Shown in pieces: positions 1 through 11,429 of a DNA stretch of 64,000 bases. Position 1 is the stretch's first letter, and every line of letters begins with the position of its first letter. Source of the DNA: Clarkia xantiana subsp. parviflora (Eukaryota; Streptophyta; Magnoliopsida; Myrtales; Onagraceae); the NCBI GenBank assembly GCA_036873135.1, contig JAPTYO010000002.1, positions 44,445,452 through 44,509,451 on the forward strand. Direction: 5' to 3'. The position numbers and the translations under genes are program-made. The notes beneath the pieces were generated by a model. It was not told the origin of the DNA. It made no database searches and saw only the letters and a list, made by a program, of their open reading frames with translations.

Positions 1-142
1 ACTCTATGTTTATTCCTGAAGAAAAAAATACAATGATCCCAGTTATTTAGTTAAAGATCCCCATTATTTTGGGTAAGAAACTAAAATCCCATTGTTATTT
101 TGTAAAACCAGATTGTTTATTCCTAAACTATGTCTATTCCTG

Positions 143-261
143 AGAAAAATGTCTCGAATTCTCATTATTTTAGTTTAAGACCCCATTATTNNNNNNNNNN
201 NNNNNNNNNNNNNAGAAAAATGTCTCGAATTCTCATTATTTTAGTTTAAGACCCCATTATT
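143..261. repeat. 48-bp direct repeat on both sides of an assembly gap
   Basis: Positions 143-190 and 214-261 are identical over 48 bp, separated by 23 N at 191-213. Shorter versions of the same CCCATTATTTTGTGTAAG-like unit occur on both sides (about 60-110 and 250-300). The likely reading is a local minisatellite whose copy number the assembler could not resolve. The gap length is therefore not informative. Confidence 0.85.
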
Positions 262-989
262 TTGTGTAAGACACTTATATCGCATTATTATTATGTAAGA
301 CTCTATTGTTATTTGTAACTGTCATTAAATATATTCATGGAAAAAGCTTATAAATTGTATTTACTCTAATTAGTATCCTACCGGCGGTCCAATTGGGAAA
401 TGTATGTAAATCATACAATATATTTGAAAATATGGTTTTTATTATCAATATGTTTTAAAATGTACAAATGTTTTAAAATAATGATAATTGATACTTCTTT
501 CAATCTTCCATCCAAAATTATCGTCAAATACATTTTGTATTTAAAAAATTAACAAATACTTTTATAAATATCAAAATCAAGACTTAATAATTTATACTAG
601 TGTTACAATAGTGTTCAAACTCGATTGAGACTCAACTGATCTACAGACAACACCGGTCTGATTTGACTCAACTATAACATTTGTATAAGTAATTAGAGTT
701 TAGTTATGATAATTTGAAAACTACTTAATTAATTTTGTAATTTTGAAATGTATATAACGAAAATTGTGGATAGATAAATGAAGTAAGTACAAATTATCAT
801 CGTTTTGAAACATGTACATTTTAAAATATGTTAGTACCAAAAACGATCTTTTTCAAATATGTTGTATGTTCTATATAATTTTCTTGAAAATATGTTAAAT
901 TTTCCTAAAAAAAAATTTGGTACATAATGTACCCCATTGTCTATACGCTGGCTCTGCCACTGGACTTGGTGCAAGTGAAAATCGTTCAG

Positions 990-1250
990 TTAGTACTCGA
1001 ATTTGATTCGAAAAATTTAGAGTCTAGTTGTTTGTTTAATCGAACAGAGCTCAAGTTTATATATACTCGGTTCAACCTTGTTCGAGCCTTATAGAGCTTT
1101 TCCATATATATTGAGTCGGGCATGAAATAACTAGGTTGAGCAAACTTCGAGTCGAATTCGGACTTATAATTTTATTTATAACCTTAATATTTGAGCCAAG
1201 CTCGGTCGAGTGAGCTTCGAGCAGCCTAATATATACTGGACTCATTTATA
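990..1250. repeat. TCGAG/GAGCTC-rich degenerate segment
   Basis: The stretch repeatedly contains variants of TTCGAG, GAGCTC and AGCTTCGAG and ends with TTTATACCTCTAC. Such sequences occur as dispersed repeats in many plant genomes, sometimes as miniature DNA transposon remnants. I see no clear terminal inverted repeats or target duplication, so the class is open. Confidence 0.25.
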
Positions 1251-2209
1251 CCTCTACTATAAGTAGCTCCAATAAATAGAAATGTCACTTTCAAAGGAAA
1301 CACGCACCATATCCAAAGATATACGATACTCAGAGTGTAGTGATGCTTTTTGGAAGTCAACCTCTTGAAAGTATAAAGTCTGATATTCTTTAATTTCTTA
1401 AGAATAAATCCCTCTGACTCTAATTCTCAAGTGGCATCCGATCCACCAACCGGAGGTTGCCACCTTTCCTCAATATATGCTGCTAAAATATATATTATTA
1501 CTGATCGATTACTTTGAAAGTAGTATATACGTGGATTCAAGTTACATAAGTTACTGTTCAGTTAGTTATCATCGAGTTGTAGAATACAAGGCCAATCACA
1601 GTTTCCAAAGTTTAGCTATTTGAATTTGATGAAAGATTATTTATGCACAATTTAACATAGACAGTGTATATAATCATTTATGTGTTTGACTAAAATGAAG
1701 TTGACTACTCGATTTCTTAGTTATTAAATTACGAGACAATGTATAAGATTTTATAAGAAAGAATTTTACAAAATAAATTTTTACATATATGACTATATGT
1801 AGTACTTAAACTAACAGCTGAACGATTAACTTAAACTATACGCAACTTCATTTTAGCCCTGAACCGTCATTTATTCCTTCGGGTGATTTCCCAGAAGGTT
1901 GGACGCCACTTGGTCATGGGTGATTTAATTCCCTAGATTCTGCCAATATAAAAGAGAGACCAATTGGGGTAAAATGGGGGAATTGTTTACAAAATGGGGT
2001 TTGAGCTGATGTGACCGAATGATAATATATGGATATGAGAATTCTGGCTGTTAAAGTGTATATATAACACTAGTCATTCATTTGTGTATAACTATTTTAT
2101 TTATATTGATATTTATGCTATAATAATATTATTAACAGTTGCATGTTTTTGTACTAAATTCGTTTTTCAATTAATATTTTAATATTGGAAAAAATAAATT
2201 AATATGTTA

Positions 2210-2729
2210 CACTACAAAAAAATATGTGATTTAATACAATTGAACTCGGTAGTATATATGTATTAGATGGCATTAATACCAAACTCTGACGAAAATGACA
2301 TCTAATTAATACACAAGTCGTTATTATGTATTAAACTTGCTGACCGAAAAAATTGCTCATAAATTATTCCTTACCGACGAATTATCGGTCATGAAGTTGT
2401 ATTTACATAAAATTAGTATTAAATCTTCTGGCCGATTTAGTACGTGCGTATGGCTGTCTGGAGGACCTGAGTAGATGTGTCATCGGCGTGTAGGCTTCAA
2501 GGATTGCAGCTGCATCATTGACTAAAGTTTTGAATTGCAGCTGCATCATTGACTTCATGCTTTTCCATTCAGCAGTCTTCTTCACAAGTTCCCTTTCCAA
2601 TTGGGAGACTCTACTTTGTAGAGCTGTCGTACTTTGTGATTGACTAGTTATTGTGTTGGCATACGGATTAAGAAGTTTCTTCTTACATAACAAATCAGTC
2701 GCATTAGATTCAAGAAGGCTTATCATATT
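2210..2729 (-). mobile_element. Terminal part of a CACTA (En/Spm-like) DNA transposon
   Basis: The segment begins with CACTACAAAAAAA, which matches the usual terminus of plant CACTA elements, preceded by TTA as a possible 3-bp target duplication. The next 190 bp hold subterminal motifs such as TTACCGACGAATTATCGGTC, typical of CACTA ends. A coiled-coil reading frame on the minus strand starts 190 bp inside, where the second CACTA gene often ends. G1 interrupts the element at 2729, and it resumes at 16922. I did not find the opposite terminus in the window. The class rests on the terminus and subterminal motifs; no transposase domain is visible. Confidence 0.6.
2403..2729 (-). pseudogene. C-terminal part of a coiled-coil protein, split by G1
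   Basis: Read on the minus strand, this frame gives about 108 codons ending at 2403. It includes a heptad-like stretch (SRVSQLERELVKKTAEWKSM) and a further helix with LVNDAAAILEA. The open frame continues into G1's LTR only by chance; the true upstream sequence lies at 16922-17047 and joins in the same frame across one copy of the ATATT duplication. Position just inside a CACTA terminus suggests the CACTA-associated second protein (TNPA-like or Ptta/En/Spm family), which often ends in a coiled coil. That identity is an inference. Confidence 0.5.
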
Positions 2730-3445
2730 TGTTGGTTTACGATTAAACACGACATGACAAGAATAAAGTCGAGCACGTTTAAAAGGCGAGATCGATAAGT
2801 CGTCGACCAACTTGTTCAAAATAATAAAACAAAGGTAAAAGGTCGACGATCACATTCGAAGACGACTTCCAGAGTACGATTAACAAGATAAAGGCGACTG
2901 GGCTGCCTAAAGCCCTTCCATATTAAAGAGTAAGTCGAGTCGACAGTCGAAGTCTCATTAGAAACCCTTCCTCTTAAGGAAAGAGACAGGTGGCGACCTG
3001 CTTCAGCCGTCTTAAGAGCATAGGTTGCGACCCAAAAAGAACATAGGTTGCGACCTGCTTCCGCCGCGAAAGGAAGAAACCTTCTCAGCTAAGGAAAGAT
3101 GAGGTGGCGACCTGCTCTGCTTAAGCCGACTCTGGAAAAAAACCCTCCCCAGAGCGTAGCCGCCATATAAAGTCGGTAATATCTCCCTATAAATAGGGGT
3201 ACATTCTAAGTTTATAGGTTAAGTTTTGCTTAACATATTATTCTCTCCAAATCCATTATTGAATTAAGCTTCGGAGTGGAATCAGGGGCCATCCCCACCC
3301 CTTTTCAGGTCCTCGCCTCACACAAAGCCTCAAAAGGAAACTAAGTACCCAAGATGTCAAGAAAGATACCTAAGAGAGCTAGCTTGCGACGATATCCCGA
3401 AGTCCGTTACCCGAAGTTCAAGGCCACGTCATTTTGATCCCAACA
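2730..3445 (+). repeat. G1 5' LTR
   Basis: 716 bp, TGTTGG...CCAACA, homologous to 16185-16916. TATAAATA lies at 3188-3195, so U3 is about 460 bp. Downstream comes a GGAGTGG block, then CCCCACCCC and TTTTCAGG (about 3270-3310), a motif series shared by the other Gypsy LTRs here. Differences from the 3' copy include an indel in the TCTTAAGAGCATAGGT region, so the pair is not fresh. Confidence 0.9.
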
Positions 3446-3447
3446 TT

Positions 3448-3465
3448 TGGCGCCGTCTGTGTGAA
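3448..3465 (+). promoter_or_regulatory. G1 primer binding site
   Basis: TGGCGCCGTCTGTGTG starts two bases after the LTR end. The TGGCGCC core fits the 3' end of a plant tRNA ending in GGCGCCA, as in many plant Gypsy elements. G2, G3 and G4 have the same core. Confidence 0.75.
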
Positions 3466-3480
3466 ACTGATCAAAAGGTC

Positions 3481-4651
3481 ATGGCCTCTGAGAAGAATAA
3501 GATGCCAAGCCCCGTTATAGAGGAGATGGGTAACACTTAAGTAAATCCCACCACCTCAAGTCCAACACCCAGAGAAGACCCACCTGCGCCTCATGCTAAC
3601 GACACTGGTGGTGAAGAGAATCTCAGTCATGCCAAGTCACTATCCAATCTCGAGGAAGCAAGAACAGTCCCTCCGACTGTCTCTCAAGAGATAATGGCGG
3701 CCTTTATAGTCTTCTGGAACTAGACCCAGGCGGGAACTGTTCCTGATAAAATGGAACCGACTCGAGAAGCCTCCCATAAGGAAGAGGTGGCCTCTAGTGT
3801 GAAGATCGTAGAAGAAAATCTCTTGGAGAAAGAGGTTCCTAAAGCTCCTGAAATCGAAACGGCGAGCAAGGGCCCTGTCCTATTCACTATAGGACAGGTA
3901 GAAGAATTATTGGAAAAAGAAGAGAAGAGGAGCGAATGATATACGTATTGTTCGCGACCACACTTCTCATCCTTTCTCCAAGAGGCTATTCAACACTCGA
4001 GTTCCTCCACAAGTCTTTGCGAGGAACATCGATGATTACACGGGCGAGGGAGACCCAGTTCGCCATATCAACGCCTAGAACTCTTCTCTTTTGGGGAGAG
4101 GGGCAACTCCGGACCATATCGCGGCGCTTTTCCCAACAACCTTGAAGGAAGATGCGTCCACTTGGTTTTATGGTCTTCCCGACAGTTTAATTGACTCGTG
4201 GGAAGAATTGAAGGCTAAGTTCATAGAAGGTCATATAGGCCAAAGACAACGCCTCAAGAGTATAGACTTTCTAGATAAAATTGAGAAATGTCCTGATGAA
4301 ACCTTGGCCAAATATTATACTAGATACCACAAGATACTCCAACAGTTGAATGAAGACGTCACTGATGGCGAGTTTATTAGGACCTTCTGGAGGGGTCTCA
4401 CAGTGCAGAGTCAAGCTCTGAAGGATAGTATGGTGATGAAGCCAGTACAAAAAATCGACGCTCTCGCCATCAAGGTTAAGAAGTATATCGACTTGGAGAG
4501 GTCACACAAAAGATCGCCTATGGAAGCCAAGTGGCAGATCGTCTTGACCAAAGTTGAAGAAGGTTCTGCTTCTTGACCATCCAAGAAAGAGGAGAGGCGA
4601 GAAGGGGCTTTCCGTTAGGGAAATCGCCCGGGAATGAAGAGAGACCCTAAT
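3481..4651 (+). pseudogene. G1 gag, 5' part, degenerate
   Basis: An ATG at 3481 opens a frame that stops after 18 codons; further open pieces lie at 3751-3939 (acidic, Glu/Lys-rich), 3936-4145 and 4091-4576 in different frames. The last carries the recognisable Gypsy gag core: a helix with ALFPTTLKEDASTWFYGLP, then SWEELKAKFI and LAKYYTRYHKI, as in the Retrotrans_gag family. The frame stops at TGA 4574-4576 and again at a TAG near 4613. C1 is inserted at 4651; across one copy of its duplication the gag reading continues at 10331 in the same frame. The product would have been the capsid protein. Confidence 0.8.
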
Positions 4652-4855
4652 TATAGAAGTGTATTCCACACTCTATGCATGCACCTAACTACACAATGCA
4701 TACGCACTAGACTATGTATGCACACTAGACTATGTATGCACCTGGTTCATAGTGTATTGTATAGCCTTAGTTGGTGATCCTAGTTTTGCCTAGTATATAT
4801 ATTGTAACACTTGCTTTGTAATACCTAGTTGATCAATGAAGCATTCTCATTCATA
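4652..4855 (+). repeat. C1 5' LTR
   Basis: 204 bp from TATAGAAGTG to CATTCATA. It contains a short tandem CACACTAGACTATGTATG and a TATATATATTG string near 4794. Differences from the right copy are G/A, G/T and G/A substitutions. Confidence 0.93.
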
Positions 4856-5617
4856 TGGTATCAGAGCACAAGGACATCCATAGCGGCGTATGCAATGGAC
4901 CAAGGAACTTGAAGTTTTCCCCATTTGCTTCAATCTGCCAGCCTAGTCTTGTGTGGATTTATCTCATTACGCTTCAGGATTCATCAACTCAGCTTGAATT
5001 CTCACTTTACATTCAACAATGAACTCTTAGTAAGTCTCATTTCATGCTCATCCACGCACACAAGGAACTGAGGACAGTGCTAGTATTGCTCATAGGCCAT
5101 AGCACTTGATTTGCCTTGTTCTACTTGTTCTAGCTCAGATTGAGCTATTTGCGTGCTTGATTTTGGTATTCCCTGAAGTGTGTGTCATTCCTCTAGTATC
5201 ATTGATGGACTCTGAGATTATTTGAACTAGTGTCATTGATTATAACACTTGGATATTACCCGTTTGGTGGATTACTTCATCCTTACTCGGCTGAGTAACC
5301 ATTGTGAGTTCTTGGGTATTCTTCAACATATTCTTTGATTCTATTGAAGAATTTCGTGCTTCCATTAATGGAGAACTGATTGTTATCAAGTTTTTGATGA
5401 TTGTCAATCATTGGTTTTGCTCATTTTGATGCGTAGTGGTACGGATTGTACTATCTACTAGCTGGATTTGTCCTATTCTTAACAGATTTGGTGTGCCAGT
5501 CTTATCCATATCATCAGCTATTTCCGTGGGGTTTCTTTACCATTTCTTCTAGTGATCTCTTGGAATCAAGTTCATATCTCTTTAAACAAGCTCATTTTAC
5601 TTGGCTGACTTGCAAAA
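4856..5617 (+). other. C1 primer site and long untranslated leader
   Basis: TGGTATCAGAGC at 4856-4867 abuts the LTR and matches the initiator tRNA-Met primer site used by many plant Copia elements. The following 750 bp is T-rich with no long frame in register with gag; several short upstream frames occur. The likely gag start is the ATG at 5618. Confidence 0.85.
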
Positions 5618-8600
5618 ATGGCTCATGAATCCAATGTGGATGATCCTCTCTACATACACCCATCTGACACCACTGGCCATATGCTCATACCTTTTCAGCT
5701 GCAGGGTACCTCCAACTATCATGTTTGGAGTACCTCAATCAAGGAAGGCTTATTTAATGAAGAATAAATTGGGCTTCATTGATGGCACATTCACAAGAAC
5801 AAGTGTTGGTGTGGCAGACAGGGTGAAATGGGATAGGGCCAATGCAATAGTCAAAGCTTGGTTGAGGAATTGTGTAGCCAAGGACTTGGTCACTAGTTTG
5901 ATCTATAATCCTACTGCTTCTTCCATTTGGGATGACCTTAAGGAAATGTTTGAAAAGGTGGATGGTACTCAAATCTTCCAACTGACCAGGGAGATCTACC
6001 AAACTTCTCAAGGAGTTCTATCCATCACTGAATACTTTGCAAAGATGAAACAACTTTGGGATGCTCTTGCTTCAGTTGATGACTTGAATCTTCAATGTGC
6101 TGGAGACATTGCTGTTGTCAATGAACACAAGGAGAAGCAAAAGTTGATGGCTTTTCTCTTAGGACTAAATGAGTCTTATGGACACATTAGGAGTAGCTTG
6201 CTCATGAGGCAACCATTTCCATCTCTTAGCATTGCCTTCTCTGTTTTAGTACAAGAAGAAAGTCAAAGGACTATTTCTGGTTCTATTGGAGATGTGGGTG
6301 AGGCAACTGCCTTATACACAAGAAACAATCCATCTTATGGTGGAAGAGGTAATGGAAGAGGCTATGGAAGAGGAAGAAGCTATGGAAGAGGCAATGGCAA
6401 TGGCAATGGCAGGGGCAGAGGCATTCCAAATGGTACCAATGAGAGACCTCCCCCTTCTATTTGCACCTATTGTGGCAAGAGAGGCCACATAGAGGATCAA
6501 TGTTATAGCAAGCATGGATATCCACAAGGTCATCCAATGTACAACCCAAATGCTCCTAAGAGGAATTGGAACTCAGCCAACATTGTTGAAGATGGTGGAA
6601 GCTCAAGTGCCATTGAGCATGTAGCAGCCAAGGACAAGAGAATTTTTCATGGCACAGCCAACAAGAGGATCCAACATGTAGCTGCTCACGATGATTACTT
6701 TGAGCATTCACCTTTGAGGTTTGAAGATGTTGAACAAGCTCATGTCAATATGGCAGGTATATCTAGTGACCCTATGTTTTGGATAGTTGACTCAGGTGCA
6801 ACTAATCACATCACACATCAAATTGAGTGGTTATTTGATTTGAAGAAGTGTGACTCTGATCATCAATATGTTCATTTACCAAATGGTCACAAATGCAAAG
6901 TAACTCATATTGGTTCCTGCTCTTTCTCAAGTGGATTCACTCTGACCAACATCTTATTGGTCCCTGATTTCAAATTCAATTTGATCTCAGTATCTAGGCT
7001 TCCTAGCCAATTGAATTGTAAGGTGATCTTTACTCCTGATCATGTGTTACTCCAGGGCCAGAGTGGCAAGTCCATGGTGATTGGGGAATGGAATAGAGGC
7101 CTATACACCTTGAAGGATGTGGTGCCTTCAAGCTCAAGGAAGATTGCAGCCACTTGCTTGGGGAATAAGGAAGAGGTGTTGAGATGGCATAGGCGTTTGG
7201 GCCATGTCTCTGAGACTTACCTCAACCATTTAGATGTTTTGAATTTGAATAAATCTTATGGTTGTATCAAACAATGCACAATTTGCCCTCTTGCCAAGCA
7301 ATCTAGATTTTCATTTCCAATAAGTGACTCTATTGCTTCTAAGCCTTTTGATCTTATCCACATGGACTTATGGGGTCCTTACAAAGTGCCAACCTTAAAG
7401 GGCAATCAATACTTCTTGACAATAGTAGATGATTGTTCAAGAGCAACTTGGGTGTACTTAATGAAGTTCAAGAGTGACACTTTCTTGCACATCAAGAACT
7501 ACCTACTCATGGTGAAGAATCAGTTTGGCACTATGGTTAAGACCTTGAGGAGTGACAATGGCACTGAGTTCACTAACTCAATATGCAAGGAGTTGCTTCT
7601 CCAATTTGGCATCCATCACCAAACTAGTTGTGTGCACACACCACAACAAAATCGAAGAGTGGAACGCAAGCATAGAGACATCCTAAACATTGCTAGAGCA
7701 ATTAGGTTTCAAGCATCAATGCCTTTGAGACATTGGGGATATTGCATTCTAAATGCTTGTTACATACTCAATAAGCTACCATCCTCTATCTTGAAGTTCA
7801 AGTCACCTATGGAAGTGTTATATGGGAAGGTGCCTTCTCTTCACCATTTAAGAGTTATTGGTTGTCTTTGCTTCACAACAAAGCTAAACAACCATGACAA
7901 GTTTGGTCCAATAGCTGAACCATGCATACTTATGGGGTACTCCACTTCACAAAAAGGATACCTTGTAATGAACATTTCTGATTCAGTCTTTCATGTTTCA
8001 AGAGATGTACTCTTCCATGAAGATATCTTTCCATTTGCCATGTCCAAAGAGGCCCTAAAAGCCTTAATACCTTCTTGCTTGGCACCCAAGCCACCTATGC
8101 TTGACTCTTCACCAGAGTTGCCAATGCTCCTTGATGAACTTACTCCAAGTCATGCTCCCATTATTGAGCCTAATGCTTCTTCACAACCTCCCCAATCAAT
8201 AGAAGAAGAAGTAGTTCCAATACAAGGAGCAGGAAGTGCATCACCACAACAAATGGATCCCCTCAACAAAGTTCTTCTCCTCAACCTCCCCAACCAACAG
8301 AGGAAGTGGTAGAGGAAGTCCCACAACCTCCTTCCATAAGAAGGAGCCTCAGACTTTCCCAAAGAAACTCTCCACAAATAAGGAGGAGTGCAAGGCTTGC
8401 TGCTCTTCAAAACAAGCCTAGTTCCAATGCCACTTTTGGAATGGAAAGATATATATCTTATGATACTCTAGGCCCCCAATTCAAATGTTTCTTGACTACC
8501 ATTGACAAGATTAAAGAACCAAGCACTTACAAGCAAGCCATCAAAGATCCAAACTGGATTATGGCTATGAAAGAGGAGATACAAGCTCTCCAAGACAACA

Positions 8601-10126
8601 ACACATGGAAGATAGTAGACCTACCTCAAGGAAAATCTTCAATTGGTTGCAAATAGGTCTTCAAAATCAAGTACAACTCTGATGGATCTATTGAAAGATA
8701 CAAGGCAAGATTGGTTGCCAAAGGATTCAATCAGGTGGAAGGTACTGATTTCAATGAGACATTCTCACCTGTAGTCAAGATGGACACTGTGAGGATTGTC
8801 TTGGCATTGGCAGCTGCCAAATCATGGGGATTGTATCACATGGATGTAAACAATGCATTCCTCCAAGGTGATCTATCTGAGGAAGTATATATGGACAATC
8901 CTCAAGGATTTGACCCATCTAGCTCCATTGAAGCATTCCCCAAGAGAGTATGCAAGCTCAACAAGTCTTTATATGGGCTCAAACAAGCATCAAGGCAATG
9001 GAACATCAAGCTCACCCAAACATTATTGAAGACTGGTTACAAGCAATGTGCCTCAGATCATTCCTTGTTTAGCAAGATACAAGGTAATGACAAGCTGTTC
9101 ATCCTCATCTATGTTGATGATCTCCTAATCACTGGTTCAAATGCCAAGTTGATCAACCAATTGAAGTGCACACTCCAAACACACTTCAAACTAAAGGATT
9201 TGGGAGACTTGAGATACTTTTTAGGCTTGGAAGTTGCAAGATCAACACAAGGCCTTGTCATCAATCAAAGGAAGTATGCTATGGAGCTTATAGAGGATGC
9301 AGGCTTGGGAGCTGCTAGGCCAGCTGAAACTCCAATGGAATTCAACATCAAACTCACCACACATGAGTATGACAAAGCCACCAACTTCAATCCTGATGAT
9401 ATACTCTTGGAAGATGCAACTTCTTATAGAAGGGTCATTGGTAAATTGCTATATCTTACCATGACAAGTCCAGACATAAGTTTTTCAGTTCAAAGACTTA
9501 GTCAATTTGTGGACAAGCCCAAGAAGTCCCATTATGAAGCAGCAATGAGGGTGGTCAGATACATCAAGGGAACTCCAGGTCAAGGTTTGATCTATCCCTC
9601 CAACAATTCTCTCAAGTTGAGTATCTTCTGTGACTCAGATTGGGCAGCCTGCCCTTTCAGTAGAAAGTCATTGAGTGCATATTGTGTGAAGCTTGGATCA
9701 GCTATGATAGGATGGAAGGTCAAGAAACAAGACACCATTTCCCTTTCAAGTGCTGAAGCTGAATATAGATGCTTGAGGGTTGCTATTCAAGAAGCACTTT
9801 GGGTGAACAGAATCCTCAAGGAACTTGGATTGCAAGTTACCTTGCCAATCCCAATCCACACAGATAGTGAGGCAGCCTTAAAGATTGCCAAAAATCCCAT
9901 GTTCCATGAGCGCACCAAGCATATTGAACTTGACTGCCACTTCACAAGACACCATATCAACTCAGGGATAATTGGTGTCTATCATATTTCTTCAAAAGTT
10001 CAAATGGCTGACTTACTCACCAAGGCATTAGTTAAGAATCAACATCTTGCCTTATTGAAGCTCTATGCAATCAAGGATGTGTTTCAAGAAGGAAAAGAAG
10101 AAGAAGAAAAGGATGGGAGAATATAG
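5618..10126 (+). pseudogene. C1 Copia gag-pol polyprotein, two frameshifts and one stop
   Basis: The polyprotein makes capsid, protease, integrase and reverse transcriptase/RNase H. ATG 5618 opens a Copia gag N-terminus (TSNYHVWSTSI), which shifts frame near 5735-5745 and continues open to about 8260. Visible there: a CCHC knuckle CTYCGKRGHIEDQC (6462-6503), protease DSGA (6789-6800), GAG-pre-integrase LRWHRRLGH, zinc-binding HHCC, and the integrase D,D-35-E region with SDNGTEF near 7550 and RVERKH near 7655. A second shift at about 8258-8266 moves to another frame, with a single TAG at 8654-8656 in place of an expected Trp codon. Then come RT with YVDD (9110-9121), LYGLKQA, and RNase H with SSAEAEYR and HTDSEAAL. 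Catalytic motifs look intact, so the breaks are recent or partly assembly errors. Confidence 0.9.
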
Positions 10127-10325
10127 AAGTGTATTCCACACTCTATGCATGCACCTAACTACACAATGCATACACACTAGACTATGTATGCACACTAGAC
10201 TATGTATGCACCTGGTTCATAGTTTATTGTATAACCTTAGTTGGTGATCCTAGTTTTGCCTAGTATATATATTGTAACACTTGCTTTGTAATACCTAGTT
10301 GATCAATGAAGCATTCTCATTCATA
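10122..10325 (+). repeat. C1 3' LTR with adjacent polypurine tract
   Basis: 204 bp, a near-perfect copy of 4652-4855. The 30 bases before it are almost all purines (ending GGATGGGAGAA), which is the plus-strand priming tract. Because the last codons of pol run through this tract, the RNase H frame ends right at the LTR border. Confidence 0.93.
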
Positions 10326-10330
10326 CTAAT

Positions 10331-11300
10331 CCTTATTCTGCAAGGTTCACTCCTCTCGCACATAATATATCCGTAGTACTTCAAGAGATGGAAAAACTTA
10401 GGCTGCATGACCCCCCCTCTAGTTAGAAAGAGTCTTATGGGATCTCAAATGAATGATTACCGTCGTTATCATCGAGTTCAAGGGCACGATACTAACGAAT
10501 GCGTCGCCATAAAACACGATATTGAGGCGCAAATTCGAAGAGGTAAACTATTAAAGTTTATCGAAAATCCTTCCAAGACGCCAAGGAAACGAAGCCGTAG
10601 CCCTCAGAGGAATTCTCGATCTCCCCTTCACGACAATCCTACCCCGACTCAACAAGGGACGATAAATGTCATCGCCGGAGGATTTGCTTCTGGAGGAGAA
10701 ACTAGTGTCGCCCGAGAAGTCTACGCCGCCCGAATCTCACAAGGGGATGAAGGAAAGGCACAGGAGGAAATCAACCAAATAACCATAAGATTCACCACTG
10801 ACGATTTGATGATGGTTACTCAACCTCACGATGATGCCTTGGTTATCACCGCCACTTTAGCGGTATACGAAGTAAAGAGGATTCTCATCGACAGTGGAAG
10901 TTCGACGGATATACTCTTTTATGAAGCTTTCCAAAACTTGGGTTTAACTAGAAGAGATCTCCTGAAGGTCGACTTTCCCCTCATAGGTTTCGCCGGAAGA
11001 ACTACCTATCCGATGGGAGCCATCAAACTACCAATGATTCTGGGAAAAGGAAAGACAACCCTGACAATTGATGTACTTTTCGTGGTCGTCGACGCCGCCT
11101 CAGCATATAATGCTATCATCACTAGAACTACTCTCAATCCTCATCGGATAATCCCTTCGACTGCTCATCAACTAATGATGTTCCCGAGGCTACATGTGAT
11201 AGGAGAGGTAAGAGGAGATCAAACCACATCCCGATGATGCTACGTCAGCTCGATGTGACGTCGCAATCAAAGAGAAGTCATAGGAACAGCGCCTAATTAA
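10331..11300 (+). pseudogene. G1 gag 3' part and aspartic protease
   Basis: This continues G1 gag after C1. The frame shifts by one base in a C-run near 10408-10415. The gag knuckle at about 10456-10500 reads YRRYHRVQGHDTNEC; relatives have Cys at the second or third position, so a Cys-to-Arg change is likely. An Arg/Ser-rich linker follows, then the protease: KRILIDSGSSTDILF (catalytic DSGSS near 10890), PLIGFAGRTTYPMG, and a C-terminal segment ending GDQ. A TGA at 11235-11237, probably from CGA, is followed by a continued frame to a natural TAA at 11298-11300. No RT follows. The role is capsid plus polyprotein processing. Confidence 0.82.
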
Positions 11301-11429
11301 GAAAAGTAACTATGTTTATCTTTAAGACTAATGTTTGTTTTATGATGCTTTTTGTGTAAGACTCAGGAATGATAAATAAATATAGCCCTTCAAGGCCCCT
11401 TTATTCCAAGATATCTTGAGCCCTTCCGT
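11301..11429. other. G1 spacer between protease frame and repeat array
   Basis: About 130 bp of AT-rich sequence leads into the 97-bp array. I see no gene and no polymerase remnant. Confidence 0.5.

Larger units (their letters stand above)
1..2209. other. AT-rich intergenic sequence without a recognisable gene
   Basis: No open frame with coding character is visible on either strand. The sequence is AT-rich, with short direct repeats near the left edge, an assembly gap at 191-213 and a TCGAG-rich stretch near 1000-1250. A TATA-like string near 1948-1955 follows a moderately GC-rich segment, but no coding region follows it. I see nothing else to annotate here. Confidence 0.5.
4652..10325 (+). 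mobile_element. C1: Copia LTR retrotransposon, full length, recently inserted
   Basis: 204-bp LTRs at 4652-4855 and 10122-10325 differ at only three positions that I could see. The perfect duplication CTAAT lies at 4647-4651 and 10326-10330. The domain order gag, protease, integrase, reverse transcriptase, RNase H defines Copia. The LTRs start TATAG and end TTCATA, so the termini are TA...TA and not TG...CA; the target duplication fixes these ends unambiguously. The coding region has two apparent frameshifts and one stop. The target is the gag gene of G1. Confidence 0.95.

Noticed and set aside
5754..6533. Minus-strand frames opposite C1 gag, and an Ala/Glu-repeat frame at 6286-6492
   Set aside because: The Copia gag frame with its knuckle is clearly the coding one; the others derive from the Gly/Arg repeat in another frame.
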